This document shows, in pieces, positions 12,421-24,569 of a stretch of DNA of 64,000 nucleotides. The position numbers and the translations under genes are program-made. The notes below the pieces were generated by a model. It was not told the origin of the DNA. It did not search any database and saw nothing but the letters and a program-made list of their open reading frames with translations. Positions within the stretch are counted from its first letter, which is position 1. Each line of letters begins with the position of its first letter. The DNA comes from Chinchilla lanigera (Eukaryota; Chordata; Mammalia; Rodentia; Chinchillidae): assembly GCF_000276665.1 (NCBI RefSeq), contig NW_004955427.1, positions 490,554-554,553 of the forward strand. The letters are read 5' to 3'.

Positions 12421-13165
12421 CTAGAAATGAAGAAAGAAAGGTATATGTTTGATAGGACTCTCATGAAGTCAATAATATTTGCAATAATATGTGGCAGGTC
12501 AGAATAACAGAATGAATTGGGAATTAATAAAAAATAATGACAAGGATGTTTAATAATTAAAAACTATTATTACTCTAGAGAAAAAAACACTGTCAATAAT
12601 TCTCCAAATAATTCAGAATAAAAAAGTAGTTACACTGATCTTAGAATTTTTTTTTTTTTAAATGAAAGCATTTCATGCAGGTAGATAACCACAACATGCT
12701 TAATATCCTTCTCTCAAAAGTTCCTGATTCCTGGCCTCAGAGCATTCCTCGAACTTTTTTTGACCTCATTTTTTCCTCTGAGAATTGTGAGACTCTGTTC
12801 AATCCTGGTGGGTGATTACATTTATCCTTGTACCTTTAACTATGATCTAACACAACTCAAGCTTCCATCCACAGCCTCTTCCTTGAACTTCAGATGCATA
12901 CATCCAAGCCTGCCTAACTTTCACTACCTTTCAATGTCCATGTAGAAAATAACATGTTCTCAGTACAGCTCTAACTACACTAAGATAAAAAGCAAAATGA
13001 AAAGGTAAGCAAGAGCTCCACCGATAAATTATAAAATGGATTTCCTTATGTAGCTGGTAAGCTGTCTAACAAATTCTAATTAAAAAGTTCCAAAAAATGC
13101 TTTAAGTGACAGTGATATTACCTGAATAAGAATAATGTAGATTTTCAGGGATACCATAATCATCA
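12421..13165. other. DCBLD2 intron 2, exon-3-proximal stretch
   Basis: AT-rich intron sequence directly upstream (in gene sense) of exon 3. It contains a 12-base T run near 12648-12659. No repeat family was recognised with confidence, and nothing exon-like was seen. Confidence 0.5.
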
Positions 13166-14100
13166 GGTAAAAGGATATTAAAACTACAATGAGATACCAA
13201 AATATACCCATAAAATGGGTATAGTAAAAAAGACTGACAATAAATCAAGCACAGATGAAGTTATGGAGAAATTAGAACTTTTATACACTATACATTTTTT
13301 ATAGACACTAATACTGTAGTAGGACTATAAAATGGATAGACTTTATGGAGACAGGAAGGGGGTCTGAAGCTGGAGGGATATGGGGAAGGGGCACAATAAA
13401 AAGGATCAAGATTCGACGTGTATATATATGTACTAGTATCCTGTGATGAATATATTCATCATGAATCATAAACATATACTAATAAAAATTTATAAACTTT
13501 TTGACAGTTTCTAAAAAGGATAAGCATAAACATATATAGCCCAGAAATTCACTTCTAGTTATTTACCCAAGAGGAAAGAAAATGTTTCCACAGAAAAGCA
13601 ATGCAAATGGTCACAATCATACATGAGTCAAACTGAAACAATCTTACGTAACAGTTAATGGATAAATAAATGTGGTAGTGTATACCCATGCAAAGGACCC
13701 ATATACAACAATACAAGGAAAGACCATATGTACAACATGGGTGAACCTGAAAAATACCACGCTAAGTGTAAGAAGCCACTTGTATGATACTTATAGAAAA
13801 GGCCAGTAAAGGGAGCAGGGGAGTCCGTCAGTGGCTGCCTGATCTGCTCAGGGGAACAGACGAAGAAGACACGTCTCTACCTCACGGCTGAAGATAAAGA
13901 AGAGAATTCATTCCAACGGGCACAAAGGAACCTTGTGTGATGCAAAGTTTTTATATTACACAAAACTTCTATACCTGGATTTTATGATGTGGTACAGCTG
14001 TATACATTTATTCAAACTCATCAAACTATACATATTAAAAATGTATGAATTTTATGATATATAAATTATATTTCAACACAACTTATATAAGAAATACAGA
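13166..14100 (+). mobile_element. Old L1 (L1M type) 3' end
   Basis: Diverged L1 ORF2 tail and 3' UTR: aactacaatgagatacc near 13180, 'cagaaattcacttctag' near 13541, 'gataaataaatgtggtagtg' near 13660, and a 3' UTR ending with a 'catcaaactatacatattaaaa' theme near 14020. It is interrupted at about 13340-13500 by unassigned sequence holding an 18-bp palindrome at 13444-13461. Much older than L1-A to L1-D. Confidence 0.7.
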
Positions 14101-14894
14101 CACAATTTTTATTGTGACGATTCATCATATATTAATGAATTCACTTTACTGTTTTCTGAAAGATAAACTAGGTCACAGAATTAGATGCTGTCATAGCTGA
14201 AAATCCCTTAAAGGTCTATTACAAATCCCTTATTCAGCAGTTGAGAAACTGGAAACCATGCAGGTAACTATACTGCCTGGTCAGTCACAGTCTATATTCT
14301 CTTTGGGGAATGAGTACGTCCTTCCCTAATTCTTATATTGCAAACTCTAATATCTGGGTTTTCATGTTTGGGGAAGAACTGAGTCAAAGGGCAGAGCTCT
14401 CTTGATGAGGCCGCAATCTTTTAAGAACAGAATCACAAAGTTGCTTCTTCTCTACTATGCCTCATGAGTACATGGGTATACCTGTTGCATATGGGTCCTT
14501 TGCATGGGTATACAAGGGAACACAAGGGGGAAAAAAATTACCAGATGTAAACGAGGAAGAGGGTCTTGATTGATCTCCGTCTTCCAGCTTATATAGCGAT
14601 AAGGAAGGAGGAAAAAAACGTGTCTATAATCTGGCAAACTAGTTGATTCTTTAATTCCAGACCCACATATTGGCCCTTCAAAGTTATTTCTAATTTAACA
14701 TAAAGCACATAACTGTGAACAGCCACAGGTTCTGGTGGTTCTCAGAGCCAGCTAAAATCCCTAAAGATTTCTTATGGTGAAAAAGAGAGGACTTTAAAAG
14801 TAAGTGTATGGATATATAGAGAAAATTACAAATATACAAGTAAATCATGTATCCCAATAACCATAAATACTAAATAGAAATGGAATCAATGCTC
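14101..14894. other. Intron 2, no gene seen
   Basis: Mixed-composition intron sequence. 14230-14270 (ttcagcagttgagaaactgg) looks like an ancient SINE/LINE remnant too diverged to name. No coding signal. Confidence 0.45.
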
Positions 14895-15165
14895 CAAGAA
14901 ACAAAGTTTAAAAGAATCATTAGGAATGAAGTGTAATACAAATCTACAATGCAATACTACCACTTCACAACCACTGAGATTTCTAGAATTAAAACAATAG
15001 TAACAAGTATTGACAAAGATGCAAGACTGTGAGGATGTACAGTCACTTTGGAAAACAGTGTGACAATTCTTCAAAAGGTTAAACACAGCACATGACTCAT
15101 AAATTCCATTCCTAGACATACATTGAAGAAAAATGCAAACATAAGCCCACACAGAAACATCTTCT
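14895..15165 (+). mobile_element. Old L1 (L1M type) fragment
   Basis: Contains the diverged ORF2-end phrases 'caatactaccacttcacaac' (near 14951) and 'acagtcactttggaaaacag' (near 15039), typical of ancient L1 copies. It stops where the MER2-like element begins. Confidence 0.65.
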
Positions 15166-15370
15166 ACAGTCCCTTGGTATCTATAGGGGACTGGGCCCAG
15201 GACCATGCCCCACCACAGATACCAAAGTCAAGCCCTTTATATAAAATAGTGTGGTACCAGAATACAACTTATGGCAAACCATCCTCCTGTATACCTTCTA
15301 TCATCTTGTAAGACAGTACAATGTAAATACCATGCATATGGTTGTCACACTGTTTAGAGATTGTCAGCTC
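15166..15370 (+). mobile_element. MER2-like DNA transposon remnant (Tigger family)
   Basis: Terminal sequence acagtcccttggtatctata, then 'gggactgggcccaggacc', 'ccacagataccaaagtcaag', 'cccttta tataaaatag' and 'acaatgtaaataccatgcat' follow the MER2 consensus order as I remember it. The far terminus is missing or diverged. Confidence 0.7.
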
Positions 15371-15660
15371 ACTTTTACCTGAATATTTTCTATTCATGTT
15401 TTGTTTGAACTGGCAGAGAACTGCAATTACAAAGAGCGAGCTATGTATGACTGCTCACAGAGCCACACTCACAGCAGGACAACCAAGCGGGCATCCTGAG
15501 GTTCTGAGCCAACAGCACACTCTTTTGGGCAAACAGTAAACTGTGAGAATGGAGATGACCGGAGCACAGTCTGCTGAGAGAAAAACTGTCTCCTGACTCT
15601 TCGGGGAAGAAATGGCTCTAACTCTCAGTGGGAGTAGGTGCAAGACTTCAGTGGCCGAAG
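15371..15660. other. Unassigned stretch before the gag fragment
   Basis: Moderately GC-rich, about 290 bp. It may be more of the retroviral element upstream of the recognisable nucleocapsid region, but no capsid motif was firmly recognised and several in-frame stops occur. Confidence 0.35.
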
Positions 15661-15844
15661 GAGAGAAAACAAAGAGACCGAGAAAAAGCAGCTGCTTTTG
15701 CTGCACCACTAAGAGAAACAGATCCCAGGTCTGATTCCCGGGGCTCCAAGAAGAACCCGACAACTGCATTCATCGGCTACCACTGTTAAAAGCCAGGCCA
15801 CCTCAAGAGGAACTGCCCTAAGAGGCCCCATGGGCCATGCCCTG
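15661..15844 (+). mobile_element. Endogenous retrovirus gag fragment, left of gap
   Basis: In the frame starting at 15661 the translation is basic and alanine/proline-rich and leads into a retroviral nucleocapsid-type zinc knuckle at about 15775-15816. The CX2CX4HX4C pattern is recognisable, but the first cysteine position is glycine and an in-frame TAA lies just after the second cysteine, so it is dead. A basic proline-containing linker runs into the gap. The context resembles class II (betaretrovirus/IAP-like) gag. The class call is inference. Confidence 0.6.
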
Positions 15845-16653
15845 NNNNNNNNNNNNNNNNNNNNNNNNNNNNNNNNNNNNNNNNNNNNNNNNNNNNNNNN
15901 NNNNNNNNNNNNNNNNNNNNNNNNNNNNNNNNNNNNNNNNNNNNNNNNNNNNNNNNNNNNNNNNNNNNNNNNNNNNNNNNNNNNNNNNNNNNNNNNNNNN
16001 NNNNNNNNNNNNNNNNNNNNNNNNNNNNNNNNNNNNNNNNNNNNNNNNNNNNNNNNNNNNNNNNNNNNNNNNNNNNNNNNNNNNNNNNNNNNNNNNNNNN
16101 NNNNNNNNNNNNNNNNNNNNNNNNNNNNNNNNNNNNNNNNNNNNNNNNNNNNNNNNNNNNNNNNNNNNNNNNNNNNNNNNNNNNNNNNNNNNNNNNNNNN
16201 NNNNNNNNNNNNNNNNNNNNNNNNNNNNNNNNNNNNNNNNNNNNNNNNNNNNNNNNNNNNNNNNNNNNNNNNNNNNNNNNNNNNNNNNNNNNNNNNNNNN
16301 NNNNNNNNNNNNNNNNNNNNNNNNNNNNNNNNNNNNNNNNNNNNNNNNNNNNNNNNNNNNNNNNNNNNNNNNNNNNNNNNNNNNNNNNNNNNNNNNNNNN
16401 NNNNNNNNNNNNNNNNNNNNNNNNNNNNNNNNNNNNNNNNNNNNNNNNNNNNNNNNNNNNNNNNNNNNNNNNNNNNNNNNNNNNNNNNNNNNNNNNNNNN
16501 NNNNNNNNNNNNNNNNNNNNNNNNNNNNNNNNNNNNNNNNNNNNNNNNNNNNNNNNNNNNNNNNNNNNNNNNNNNNNNNNNNNNNNNNNNNNNNNNNNNN
16601 NNNNNNNNNNNNNNNNNNNNNNNNNNNNNNNNNNNNNNNNNNNNNNNNNNNNN
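15845..16653. other. Assembly gap (809 N)
   Basis: A run of unknown bases between two pieces of the same gag region. Any open frame crossing it is an artefact. Confidence 0.99.
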
Positions 16654-16810
16654 GTGAGCCTAGATGCTGGGCGAGATCTGGGTACAAAGGAAGCTCCAAC
16701 AGCAGAGAATCAGAAAGCTGCAAAGAAAGTGGCTAAGAATTCCATGAAAGCACCAAACCAGATCGACTTAGGGGTCCAGGAAAACACGGTAGGGGCTAGA
16801 ACCAATATCT
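16654..16810 (+). mobile_element. Endogenous retrovirus gag fragment, right of gap
   Basis: Immediately after the gap the sequence resembles the end of a second nucleocapsid zinc knuckle with substituted zinc ligands. It is followed by a hydrophilic, lysine- and alanine-rich tail that stays open to a stop near 16811. The order fits the fragment at 15661-15844. No pol or LTR sequence was recognised to the right. Confidence 0.45.
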
Positions 16811-18175
16811 GAAATATCCCATGCATGGGACAAAACGTAGTTTAAGCAACTATTTCTTTTACCATGGAAATGCAAGTTTCCAGTTTTCCCACACATTAGG
16901 TAAAGATGTGACAGGTTTGAGGCCAGATTCTCTGCAATGAAGTCACAGATTCCCTGCTTTCCAGAAGCTACACTACTTTAAACTATGACCACAGATATAT
17001 GCTGAGTATTTATTTCAAGGCAGCCTTGTTACTCTTTTTCCCTGTTTAAAATGTATTAAAAATCTATAACTTTACAGAAAATTAGAAGAATATGAAGAGA
17101 AAACAATAATTACCCTTACATAGTTCTGTTACATGGAGATAGTTACCAATAACTTTGGACAGTACCTCTCCATGCCTCAGGTCTTTCCAGCTCACAAATG
17201 AACAGAGCAATAGTACTGATCAATAGTATTGATTACATTTATAGTAACTGTTAAAGGAATACAAATGTGCACATGTCTGTATATGCAGAGTGCTATTCAT
17301 GCATCTGTTCATGAGTCAATTCATGCAATATATACAGCTGCTAAACGATTTTCAGAAAGGCTGCACCCATTTATCCCATCCCCTAGCAATATCAGTATAA
17401 AAGAAACTAACTTGTTATTTTATTGATAACTAGTGAAGCCAAACTTTCATGTGTGTATTTTTAAAAATTTCCTCTACTACCTGATCTTTCTATGCTTCTA
17501 AGGTATTTAAACCAGAATGTCCTCTCTTTTTTACTTTTAAATACTGGTTCGTTACCTATATAGCGAAAGTAGGATTTTTATAAGTACTCCTGACCTAATC
17601 CTTAAAAGCCTTAAAAGCACTGCGTTTTCTCTCAATTCCCAGTACACACACATACACGAAGTAACAATATGGTTTTTGTACACCTTAAAATGAGAAAGAA
17701 CCACATGTGCTGTGGAGCTTTGACTCTAAGTCACATGACATACACAGCTCTGGGAGGGGAGTCTGCCTCCTTGTCCTGGATCAACTCAAAATGTTTACCT
17801 CTCATAGTCATTTTGACTTTGGGAAAGAGTCAGAGGTTGCACAGTCCCAGATCCAATGAATAAAGGGGGGACTGACACAACATGGTTTTGTGAGCCTAGC
17901 TTTCCCTTAGATGGCATGTTGCAGCAGCATTCACTGCTTTTTGATCACATTTCCTAAAGACACATGACAGGGACCTCCAGAGCTGCTTCAGAGACTGGGG
18001 AGAATGATGGAGTGTGTTTAGAGTGAGGAAGAGTATTCTGAGGGAGGCTAATGGCAGCATGTCTTTTACTGTCACTCTCTAAAAATTTAAACATTCACTG
18101 TGTACTGTGGTCATACACTACATTTATATATTACAGAGAGAGTAAATCAGGCTAGTTAACAAATACATTACTTCA
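16811..18175. other. Intron 2, no gene seen
   Basis: Ordinary intron-like sequence. No LTR, coding exon or named repeat could be supported. Short open frames here lack splice context. Confidence 0.45.
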
Positions 18176-18176
18176 T

Positions 18177-18256
18177 TTTTTTTTTTTTTTTTTTTTTTTA
18201 GTACTGGGAATCAAACTCACAACCTCATGCTTACCAGGCAGATGCTGTGCCATTGT
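18177..18256 (-). mobile_element. ID-type SINE, older copy
   Basis: Poly-T, then agtactgggaatcaaactca, 'aacctcatgcttaccaggca' and gatgctgtgcc: a diverged reverse-oriented ID lacking its 5' end. A second poly-T followed by ggtactgagaat at 18318-18352 is probably another truncated ID tail. Confidence 0.75.
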
Positions 18257-18435
18257 TTTATTTTGCATTTCCCCTAGGCTTTTTGATTTTGAACATTTTG
18301 TAAATTAGCTTTTTTGTGTTTTTTTTTTTTTTTTTTTTTTGGTACTGAGAATACTTAAAATCTCTTAGGAGTTTGGAAATGTACAATACATTGCTGTTAA
18401 CTATAATCACCATATTGAACAGTGCATTTTTTAAC

Positions 18436-18581
18436 TTTTTTTTGTCTTTTTGAAACAGGGTCTCACTATGCAGTCCAGGCTGGCCCGGAGCTCACTTTGT
18501 AGCCCAGGCTGGTTTTGAACTCACAAAGATCCTCCTTCCTCAGCCTCCTGAGTGCTGGGATTACAGTCGTGCAACGTGCTG
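18436..18581 (-). mobile_element. B1-type SINE, long form
   Basis: Reverse-oriented B1: tttttgaaacagggtctcac, then two copies of the 'ccaggctgg' module separated by agctcactttgtag, then cctcagcctcctgagtgctg and ggattacag. The doubled module marks the long form. Confidence 0.9.
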
Positions 18582-18985
18582 TCTAATGGAAAGATAGGCT
18601 CACAAAAACATGTTGTTCTTCCTTCTTTCCTCCGGTCTTCTTCACCAGTTCCCAAAGCTTCCGTGATGGTCCTCTGTCCCCCAGCTTGCTTCTAATCCCT
18701 TATTTTCTGTTTCTGTTTTCTCCTCTAATCCCTTTCGAATTTTCTCTCCTGAGCGCAAAATCACCACATTGAGGGAATATTTACTATATACAATTTTATG
18801 GTTTGTTTTTGATTTTGTTATGTACGTATTAGTCTTCTTCACATGGTTAGAGGTGGCAAATGAGTAATTTTAAGCCACATTTTTCATTTTCAAGGGTGTG
18901 CTTAATAGTGCTGTTTCTACAGATTGTACTACCTTACCCAAGGTGACATGACTGCTCTAATTAGTTGTTATGCTTTGTATGCCAA
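18582..18985. other. Intron 2, no gene seen
   Basis: About 400 bp of pyrimidine-rich to AT-rich sequence between a B1 and the 5' end of L1-C. Nothing recognised. Confidence 0.45.
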
Positions 18986-19262
18986 GACTAAGATTGCCTG
19001 AGGGTCACACAATACTTTAGGCCAGGGCCAAAGAACTTTGGGCCAGGGCTAGGGCCACTGCTAGGCCAAACAGGCGGCAATTTTTCAACCTCAAAAAACT
19101 GAAGAGATAGGATCTTGCAGCAGACTCAAAACCCAAAAGCCAGCTACACCTGGAAAACATCTCTAAGAAGTAGTCATTTCCAAGGCTTCTCAATACCACT
19201 AATAAAGATACCTAACATAAGCAATCTATTAGCATAACGCAGAAATTAAATTTTTAAAAAAA

Positions 19263-20480
19263 TTGAAGATGGAAAGACATGAAACAAAACTGCAACCCCA
19301 GATTCCCAGTTCATCCAAGCCAAACCCCACGGGCAGTGAGGTGGAACAACCCAAAAGCCACCCACCTGGACTCTCTGAAGTGGTGACAGCAGAAGTAACA
19401 AAGCAGATGAGTGAGGCTCTGGGAAAAATCAAATCAGAAATAATTTCTCAGATAACTGCAGAGATGATGACCATAATAAATGGCAGGATTAGTGTATCTA
19501 GAGAACGTATAGATAAAAAAATAATAGAGGAGCTTAGGAAAATGATGGAAATTATGAATGCTTAATACAGGAAAGAAATAGAATCTAAAATAGATTCAGT
19601 CAGATACTCAAGAGATTAAAAATTCTACTGACAGTACACGCAGCACAATAAATCAATGTGAGGACAAAATATCAAATCTAGAAGACAGGATTGCAGTTAG
19701 CAAGCACGACTACAAAGATTTCTTAAAATTAGCAAAGAACTATGAAAAATCAATCCAACAGCTGCTAGATGATGCAAAGAAAAACACAATGATTAGTCGA
19801 TGTAAAAGCAGGAGACAGCACCAATGTTATAAAAAATCTGTTCACAGAAGTAATAGCAGAAAACTCCCCAAGCATAGAAAAAGAATTTGACACACAAATA
19901 GGTAAGGCATTTGGAATGCCAACTAGCCATATCAAAAAAAACTGTCCCAAGGCATATAAGAGTCAAGATCCCACAAATTCAACATAAGAAAAGAATATTA
20001 AAAGCTATTAGAAGTCATGTGTGGTGGCATATGCCTGTAATCCCAGCACTCAGGAGGCTGAGGCAGGAGGATCGTTGTGAGTTTGAGACCACCCTGGGCT
20101 ACAAAGTGAGCTCAAGGCCAGCCTAAACTACATAGCAAGACTCTGTCACAAAAGACAAAAGAAAAAAAAGTAAAAGCTATTAGAGAAAAGAAACAAATCA
20201 ACTATAAAAGAAGGGCCATCAGAATCACAGCAGACTTCTCAAAACAAACCTTTAAGTCAAGGAGAGCTTGAAATGAAATACTTCAAGTCCTAAAAGAAAA
20301 CAACCTTCAACCCAGATTGATATACCCTGCAAAACTAACTTTCAAAATACATAAAGACATACTTCTATGATAAAGAAAACCTGAAGAAATTCAAGACCAC
20401 CAAACCAGCACTCCAAAATGTTCAAAAGGAAATTCTAGAAAGAGACAACGAAGACTACAACTCCGTGAACCCCAGCAGAT
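19263..20480 (+). pseudogene. L1-C ORF1, broken
   Basis: Starts with the ATG at 19269 (MERHETKLQPQIPSS) or an upstream in-frame ATG. It shows the coiled-coil-type segment EALGKIKSEIISQITAE and a stop after EIMNA near 19562. RRM-like and C-terminal sequence follow (about 19790-19990 and 20185-20300), split by a B1 SINE at 20013-20170. The start and the conserved 'ccaggcatataagagtcaag' region (about 19950) fit the L1 ORF1 order. Dead copy. Confidence 0.85.
20013..20170 (+). mobile_element. B1-type SINE, long form, in L1-C ORF1
   Basis: Perfect 14-bp target duplication taaaagctattaga at 19999-20012 and 20171-20184. The body contains two module copies (gagaccaccctgggctac and aaggccagcctaaactac), the internal duplication that distinguishes the long form. 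Confidence 0.96.
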
Positions 20481-22561
20481 GAATCCATCAGGCAAGGCAA
20501 GTAATTAAACAGAGGGGAAAGAAAGGGAACCCACAACAGGAAAATAATATGACAAGGATAAGGCAAGACATATCAGTTACAACCATCAATATACATGGTC
20601 TCAATTCACCAATCAAAAGAAACATACTGGTAGATTATATTAAGAAACAAGATCTAACAATATGCTGTATACAAAAAACACACATACTCCAAAAGAAATT
20701 GAGACTGAAAAATCAAAGGATACAAAACAAAACTCCATGTGACAGGAACCCACAAAAAAGCAGGGGAAGCTATTCTCTGCAGACGAAGTGGATTTCAAGC
20801 CAAGACTGATCAAGAGAGACAAAGAAGGTCACTACATCCTTGTTAAGGGAACAATCCAAGAGGGAGAGAGAACAATCATAAATATATGTATGCACCAAAT
20901 ACAAGTGCACCCAACTATATAAAACAAGTATTAACAGACACAAAAAATCAAACACTAACACAATCATAATGGGGGACCACAATACCCTCCTGTCACAGAC
21001 AGATCAAGAAGACAAAAAAAAAAAAAAAACCCAGAACTAAACTAAACCTGTGAACAAATGCACCTAGTACATGTCTACAGTGTTGACCCCACAACAGAAC
21101 ACACATCTGAGATGCACACAGGACATTCTCCAAAATAAACAACATACTAGCTCACAGAACATGCTTAAGTAAATGCAAAGGCACTGAAATTATCCCATGC
21201 ATATTATCAGATCATAGTGCAGTGAAACTAGAAATCAATGGAAAAAGAAACCAAGAACACTGCATAAACACATGGAAATTAAATAACACCCTGCTGGTTA
21301 ACCAATGGGTCATAGATAAAATTAAAGAATTAGTTTCTACAATTAAAGGATAATTCCAATACAACATATTGGAAATTATTGGAAACAACGGAAGTAGTTC
21401 TACCAGGGATTTTTATAACAGTAAATGCCACATCAGAAAAACAGAATGAGATGAAATAACCTAACGTTGAACCTCAAGCTTCTAGAAGGACAAGAGCAAG
21501 TCAAGCCTAAACCTTGTACGAGGGAAGAAATTATAAAGAGCAGAGCACAAATTATACAAGGGAGACTAAGAAAATACAAAAAATCAATGAATCAAAGAGC
21601 TACTTCATTGAAAGATCAAATAAAATTGACAAACCCTTGGCCAACATTCTAGAGAAAAGGAAAGACTCAATCCACACAAAGAGGAATAAGAAGGGTGAAA
21701 TCATCACAGATCCTGCAGAAATCCAGATCATTAATGCCTACTTCAAGAACCTGTATTCCAGTAAGAGAGAAAACACAGAAGAAATGGACAGATTCCTACA
21801 TACATATGAATTACCAAAGCTAAATCAAGAAGATACAAAGATTCTAAATAAGCCAATTTAAGTCAATGCAATTAAAGATGTAATAAAAAACCTAGCAACA
21901 AAGAAAAGTACAAGTCCTCATGGATTTACTGTTAAATTCTACATGAAATTTAGACATGATCCAATACCACTATTCCTCACACTCTTTAATGAAATTGGAA
22001 AGGGAAGTAATAATTCCAAATTCATTCCTGGAAGCAAGCATTACTCTGATACCAAAGCCAGAGAAGGTCCAACCAAAAAAAGAGCATTATAGGCCAATCT
22101 CCCTAAAGAACACACAGGCAAAAATCCTCAGTAAGACACTGGCAAACAGAATACAGCAAATCATCACAAAGTTACACACCTTGACCAACTAGGATTCATC
22201 GCAAGGGTACAAGGATGGTTCAACATATACAAATCAGTAAGTGTAATACACCATATTAACAGAGCCAAGGACAAAAACCACGTGGTTATCTCAATAGACG
22301 CAGAAAAAGCATTTCATAAAGTCCAACACAAATTCATGAAAAAAACTGTAAGAAAATTGGAATAGATGGTCTTTATCTCAACCTAATAAAAGCCATCTAT
22401 GACAAACCAACAGCCAACATTATACTAAATGTCAAAACCTAAAAACTTTTACTCTAAAATAAGGAACAAGACAAAGATGTCTTTATCACCACTCCTATTC
22501 AATGCAGTTGTGGAAACATGAGCCAGAGCAATTAGACGAGAAAGAAAAGGAATAAGGATAG

Positions 22562-22956
22562 TGTTTCGGTTACTGTTCTCTCACTGCTGGGACACCAAAA
22601 GTTATCTCACACCCAAAATTAAAAAAAGAAAGGTTTATTTAGCTCATGGTTTGTGGAGGTTTTAGTCCATACTCCGCTGGCTCCAAGGTGGAGTGGCACA
22701 TGGCAGAGGGCAACAGTTCATGGAAGTGCAAGACAACAAAAGCAGCAAGAGCAAAAAGGAGGAGTAGCAGCAAGGAGCCTCTTTCCCTCCCTTACATTGT
22801 ATGCAGGCTGACTACCCTGCTACACCCAGTGCAGGATGGATGTAGTGCTCACACCCATAATCCTCTTGGACCATGAGTCAATCATAAACTGTAGAAGCCT
22901 ACCCCATGACTGCATGACGCTTTGTGTGTGGGGGGGACATCTAGACACAAATAACA
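22562..22956 (+). mobile_element. LTR-like element, family shared with 33815 and 51118
   Basis: Starts tgtttcggttactgttctct and ends acacaaataaca (TG...CA). Internal phrases 'gaaaggtttattt', 'gagtggcacatggcagaggg' and 'gtgctcacacccataat' are shared with 33815-34159. It cuts L1-C ORF2. A clean target duplication is not evident. Family name unknown to me; the ends suggest a solo LTR. Confidence 0.75.
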
Positions 22957-23538
22957 GTAGGAAAGGAAGTTAAACTATCATTATTTGATAACATGACATC
23001 ATACTATACACAGAAGACCCCAAAAACTCCTCCAAAAGACGTCTATATTTAATAACCACATTCAGTAGGGTAAGTGGATACAAAGTCAGCATTCAAATAT
23101 CAAGAACACTCCTGTATACAAATAACAAACTCACTGAGAGAGGAATGAGGGAAACAACACCTTTCACAGTATCATCCAAAACATGAAATACTTAGGAATC
23201 AAACTAACAAAGGAAGCAAAAGACCTTTATACTGAAAACTGTAATACTCTGAAAAAGGAGATCAAAGAGGATCTGAGAAAATGGAAAGATAGCCCTTGTT
23301 CTTTGGTAAGAAGACCCAACGTAGTGAAAATGTCGATCCTCCAAAATTGTTACACAGATACAATGCAATCCCAATCAAACTACCAATAGCATACCTCACA
23401 GAACTGGAGAAAAGAATTCTCAAATTCATTTGGAACCAGAAAAAAGCTAGAATAGCAAAAGCAACTCTAAGCAACAAAGGCAAAGCAGAAAGCATCACAA
23501 TCCCTGATCCGAACTTATACTATAGAGCTACTATGATT

Positions 23539-23651
23539 TTTTTTTTTTTTAAATTTTTTTTTTTTGGTTTTTCTCCGGTACCAGGAACCGAACTCATGAC
23601 CTTGAGCTTGCCAGGCAAGCGCTTTGCCGCTGAGCTAAATCCCCAGCCCCT
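23539..23651 (-). mobile_element. ID SINE, left arm of an inverted pair
   Basis: Perfect 14-bp duplication gagctactatgatt at 23525-23538 and 23652-23665. Poly-T tail (interrupted by aaa), ggtttttctccggtacc, then the reversed body ending ccccagcccc. Confidence 0.96.
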
Positions 23652-23675
23652 GAGCTACTATGATTAAAACAGCAC

Positions 23676-23785
23676 GCTAGGCTAGGGATGTAGCTCAGAG
23701 GCACAAGCGCCTGCCTGGCAAGCACAAGGTCCTAAGTTCAATTCCTGGTACCAAAAAACCCCCCCAAAAACAAAAAACAAAAACC
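23676..23785 (+). mobile_element. ID SINE, right arm of an inverted pair
   Basis: Body ggctagggatgtagctcag, 'ctgcctggcaagcacaaggt', ggtacc and a mixed A/C tail. Imperfect duplication of acagcacgcta / accagcatgcta flanks it. It lies 25 bp from the preceding reverse-oriented ID. Confidence 0.92.
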
Positions 23786-24569
23786 AGCATGCTACTGGCA
23801 AATAAACAGAACTGAAGATCAATGGAACAGATGAGAAGATGCAGAAACAACTCCAAACACTCTCTACCTTATCTTTGACAAAGGAGCCAAATACCTTCAC
23901 TGGAAGAGAGGTGGCCTCTTTAATAAATGGTGCTGGGAAAACTGTCTTTCCACATACTGAATATGAAACCTGGACCCGTATCTCTCACCATGTACTAAAC
24001 TAATATTAAAATGCATCAAAGATCTAAATGTCAGAATAGAAACACAATCTGCTGGAAGATAAAATAGGCCAAACTCTTGAAGACGTAAGTGTAAGCCAAT
24101 TTTATGAATAAAAGCACAATTTCAAAGGAAATATCACAAAGAATCAACCACTGGGATCTCATCATATTAAAAAGCTTTTTCACAGCAAGAGAAACCACCA
24201 ACAGAGTGAAGAGACAACCCACAACATGGAGAAAAATTATGAAAAAATGTTCAGCATCACTGATCATTACAGAGATGCAAATTAAAACTACACTGAGAGT
24301 CCATCTCGCTCCAGATAGAAAGACTCTTATCAAGAAATCAAGCAATAACAAATGCTGGAGGGACCTGGGGAAAAAAACTTTTTCCACTGTTGGTGGGAAC
24401 GTAGACTGGTACAATCACTGTGGAAATCAGTGTGGAGATTCCTCAAAAACTAGGACTAGAGGTTCCATTTGATCCAGCTAGTCCCCTTCTTGATATCTTC
24501 CCAAAAGAATTAAAAGCATCATAGCACAGTGATACATGCACAGTCATGTTTATATATATAGCAGCATGG

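Larger units (their letters stand above)
18990..24569 (+). mobile_element. L1-C: LINE-1 with four later insertions, 3' truncated
   Basis: Leader from about 18990, ORF1 from 19263 and ORF2 from about 20549. Sequence matches L1-A and L1-B through 'catgtttatatatatagcag' at about 24546-24565, then stops abruptly without ORF2 end, 3' UTR or A tail. It holds a B1 (20013-20170), an LTR-like element (22562-22956) and two IDs (23539-23785). A deletion of roughly 180 bp relative to L1-A lies near 24235. The leader differs from those of L1-B and L1-D, so it is probably another subfamily. Confidence 0.9.
20549..24569 (+). pseudogene. L1-C ORF2, broken
   Basis: Opens with TTINIHGLNSPIKRN (endonuclease strand, near 20579) and continues through linker pieces (21514-21861 open) to RT sequence near 22200-22520. 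The catalytic FADD box at about 22980 has been lost to substitutions and a deletion. An LTR-like element (22562-22956) and two IDs interrupt it. The end is missing. Confidence 0.88.

Noticed and set aside
13444..13461. 18-bp perfect palindrome tgatgaatatattcatca
   Set aside because: AT-rich, inside an old interspersed repeat, and palindromes of this length are not rare at this composition. No further structure was seen.
15818..16736. Long open frames of 275-301 residues crossing 15845-16653
   Set aside because: They consist almost entirely of unknown bases and are artefacts of the gap.
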